From assembly GCA_903861235.1 (NCBI GenBank), contig CAIOTP010000307.1:1-7105 (forward strand): DNA of 7,105 bases. Reading direction: 5' to 3'. Made by a program: the position numbers and the translations under genes. Of the stretch, positions 5,701-7,105 are shown piece by piece (position 1 is the stretch's first letter; the number at the start of each line of letters is the position of its first letter). Origin of the DNA: an uncultured bacterium. Its GTDB lineage: Bacteria > Planctomycetota > Phycisphaerae > Phycisphaerales > SM1A02. The notes beneath the pieces are model-generated. The model had not been told where the DNA came from and ran no database searches. It was given only the letters and a program-made list of their open reading frames with translations.

Positions 5701-6300
5701 TTAGATCGGCGACGCCGGCTGTGCAGCCACCACGTCGCCGGACATGGCCAGCCATTCCACGGGCATGTCGTCCGGTCCCACCGGAACCTGATCCACCCGC
5801 TGCACCCGGAAGCAGACGCCCACCGTGGCGGCCGGACGGGGCAGTCGCTTCAGGAAGCGGTCGTAGAAACCGCCTCCCCGCCCCAGTCTTCGGCCGGCGG
5901 CATCGAAGGCCACGCCCGGCACCAGCACCACCTCGATCCGTTCCAGCGGCACCGGCTCACGGACCTTCGGCACGGCGATGCCCATGGCGTCGGTCTCCAG
6001 TTCGGCCGCCGCCAGCGATCGAAGGCGGCAAGGCCGAAAGGTGCCGTCGGGCGAGGATTCGGGCACCGACACCTCCACGCCCGAGGCGAGCCCCTCGGCC
6101 AGCAGCGGCCGAAGGTCCACTTCACTGGGCAGCGGCAGGAAAGCCAGCACGGAGCGGGCGGCCACCCAGCGCGGCCAATGACGGAGGGCCGCTCGGATCG
6201 AGGTGGCCTCTTCGGCACGGACGCCTGCGTCCATGGTCTTCAAGGCCTCCCGGATGCGGGTCCGGAGGGCGGCCTTGGGTTCTTGCGGGGATTCGGCCAC
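5701..6300 (-). CDS. 5-formyltetrahydrofolate cyclo-ligase (MTHFS/YgfA family)
   Basis: This cytosolic enzyme converts 5-formyltetrahydrofolate to 5,10-methenyltetrahydrofolate with ATP, returning a storage folate to the one-carbon pool. From a GTG at 6300 the product has 199 residues, close to the family's usual 180-200. The N-terminal KAALRTRIREAL helix (9-20) carries the conserved Lys/Arg of the ATP site. LPLPSEVDLRPL (about 55-66) holds the substrate-side Glu60. The family signature PGVAFDAAGRRLGRGGGFYD (128-147) is intact. The frame is open a further 26 codons to a TTG at 6378, but that extension is low-complexity, contains no ATG and has no family similarity. The first in-frame ATG would remove the conserved N-terminal Lys. 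GTG is therefore preferred, although no good Shine-Dalgarno site precedes it. It is the first gene of the minus-strand cluster and diverges from glmS. Function confidence is high; the start is less certain. Confidence 0.92.
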   Translation of the reverse strand: MAESPQEPKAALRTRIREALKTMDAGVRAEEATSIRAALRHWPRWVAARSVLAFLPLPSEVDLRPLLAEGLASGVEVSVPESSPDGTFRPCRLRSLAAAELETDAMGIAVPKVREPVPLERIEVVLVPGVAFDAAGRRLGRGGGFYDRFLKRLPRPAATVGVCFRVQRVDQVPVGPDDMPVEWLAMSGDVVAAQPASPI

Positions 6301-6385
6301 GGGTCTGCAGTGTGTCCCATGGCGGGCGGCGGCGGAAGGGCTTCCCTGAAGGTCCCGAAAACCTGATGGCGGCCTCAAGCGTGTG

Positions 6386-6394
6386 TGCTACCTT
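6386..6394 (+). promoter_or_regulatory. Candidate extended -10 promoter of glmS
   Basis: TGCTACCTT fits the extended -10 form TG-n-TAnnnT. No matching -35 is seen 16-18 bases upstream, as often tolerated with an extended -10. Transcription would start near 6401 and leave a leader of about 47 bases, too short for a GlmS ribozyme. It lies in the 147-base gap (6301-6447) between the divergent cyclo-ligase and glmS genes, in which I see nothing else definite. Confidence 0.33.
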
Positions 6395-6434
6395 GCCGAA
6401 TTCCGGTCCATCCAGGGTCCTCCGGCGCCCTCCC

Positions 6435-6439
6435 AGGAG
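6435..6439 (+). promoter_or_regulatory. Ribosome-binding site of glmS
   Basis: AGGAG sits 8 bases before the ATG at 6448, at standard spacing. It fixes the start so that Cys follows Met directly, as the Ntn-type amidotransferase mechanism needs. Confidence 0.7.
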
Positions 6440-6447
6440 CTCCATCC

Positions 6448-7105
6448 ATGTGCGGAATCGTCGCTTACATCGGTCGTCGCCAGGCCAGCCCCATCCTGCT
6501 CGAGGGGCTGAAACGGCTCGAGTACCGGGGCTACGACAGCGCCGGCGTCGCGGTCATGGAGGGGGGCAAGCTCAAGGTGGCCAAGGCCGTCGGCCGCGTC
6601 CGCAACGTGGAGGAGCTGATCGAGAAGCAGGGCAACTTCAACGGCACCATCGGCATCGCCCACACCCGCTGGGCCACGCACGGCGGGGTGACCGACCGCA
6701 ACGCTCACCCGCACCGTGACGACGAGAAGCTGGGCCACGGCATCGCCGTGATCCACAACGGGATCATCGAGAACTATTCCAGCCTGAAGACCTGGCTCGT
6801 GGAGAAGGGCCACGTCTTCTCCAGCGAGACCGACACCGAGGTGCTGGCCCACCTGATCGGCGAGCTCTACCGGGGCGACCTGGAGAAGGCGGTGCAGGCG
6901 GCGCTGCGCGAGGTCACGGGCGCCTACGCCATCGGCGTGATCTGCCAGAAGGAACCGGATGTGCTGGTGGTGGCCCGCAAGGGCAGCCCGCTCATGGTGG
7001 GCGTGGGCAAGGACGAGTACGTGGTGGCCAGCGACTCGAGCGCCATCGTGGCGCACACCACGCAGGCGTTCACGCTGGCCGACTACACGGTGGCCAAGCT
7101 CACCC
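6448..7105 (+). CDS. glmS: Glutamine-fructose-6-phosphate aminotransferase (isomerizing), 5' part
   Basis: GlmS makes glucosamine-6-phosphate from fructose-6-phosphate and glutamine, the entry step to UDP-GlcNAc for peptidoglycan and lipopolysaccharide. The 219 codons in the window cover nearly all of the N-terminal class II glutamine amidotransferase domain; the two sugar-isomerase (SIS) domains lie beyond the right edge. The product begins MCGIVAYIG, so Met removal exposes the nucleophile Cys. Further hallmarks are LEYRGYDSAG (24-33), HTRWATHGG (72-80), HNGIIENY (103-110) with the oxyanion Asn104-Gly105, and SETDTEV (126-132) with Asp129. No residue expected in this half is missing. Similar domains occur in PurF, AsnB and GltB, but the LEYRGYDSAG and TDTEVLAHLI pattern is specific to GlmS. 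It is transcribed away from the minus-strand cluster. Confidence 0.96.
   Translation, partial: MCGIVAYIGRRQASPILLEGLKRLEYRGYDSAGVAVMEGGKLKVAKAVGRVRNVEELIEKQGNFNGTIGIAHTRWATHGGVTDRNAHPHRDDEKLGHGIAVIHNGIIENYSSLKTWLVEKGHVFSSETDTEVLAHLIGELYRGDLEKAVQAALREVTGAYAIGVICQKEPDVLVVARKGSPLMVGVGKDEYVVASDSSAIVAHTTQAFTLADYTVAKLT

Noticed and set aside
4285..6366. A 693-codon open frame on the plus strand across queF, the L,D-transpeptidase and the cyclo-ligase
   Set aside because: It is antisense to three well-recognised genes, rich in His, Arg and Gly with no domain, and is the expected by-product of GC-rich codon bias.
6301..6378. N-terminal extension of the cyclo-ligase to a TTG at 6378
   Set aside because: The extra 26 residues are low-complexity and unlike the family, no ATG is in frame, and the extension would run almost up to the candidate glmS promoter at 6386-6394.
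6395..6447. GlmS ribozyme or riboswitch in the glmS leader
   Set aside because: The space from the candidate promoter to the start is about 50 bases and shows no matching core; the ribozyme is mainly known from Firmicutes.

Overview
The window reads as a chromosomal segment of a GC-rich planctomycete, probably of the Phycisphaerae. This is inferred from two things: tandem Cys-bracketed loops of the form DCNGNGxPDSCDIAxG in a very large secreted protein, which I associate from memory with that group, and a high-GC set of envelope and housekeeping genes. There is no rRNA, tRNA, CRISPR array, insertion sequence or phage gene, so the taxonomic call rests on protein style alone.

Layout: five genes lie on the minus strand and one on the plus strand. 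Reading the minus strand 5' to 3': 5-formyltetrahydrofolate cyclo-ligase (6300-5701), a membrane-anchored LysM and YkuD L,D-transpeptidase (5664-4462), the queuosine-pathway reductase QueF (4412-4044), the prolipoprotein diacylglyceryl transferase Lgt (4034-2979), a 175-base gap, then the first 934 codons of a giant secreted protein (2803 to beyond base 1). The gaps between the first four are 36, 49 and 9 bases, so they could be one transcript. The giant gene sits after the larger gap, which holds a candidate promoter of its own. Upstream of the cyclo-ligase, glmS (6448 to beyond 7105) is read in the opposite direction from a 147-base divergent intergenic region.

Functionally, three genes bear on the cell envelope. 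GlmS makes glucosamine-6-phosphate for peptidoglycan and lipopolysaccharide precursors, the L,D-transpeptidase crosslinks or decorates peptidoglycan, and Lgt starts lipoprotein maturation. QueF (tRNA modification) and the cyclo-ligase (folate one-carbon pool) are housekeeping genes without an obvious link to these.

The unusual part is the giant protein that fills the left 2.8 kb. In order it has a signal peptide, a Cys-rich region with five thrombospondin-3-like calcium loops and a duplicated 86-residue unit, a DUF642/CBM-like beta-sandwich, 17 tandem 19-residue Cys-bracketed loops, a second beta-sandwich, and at least two more loops before it leaves the window. The array shows paired, complementary cysteine losses and a two-unit higher-order period. 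No complete novel system can be shown from this window; this protein is the best candidate for undescribed biology.
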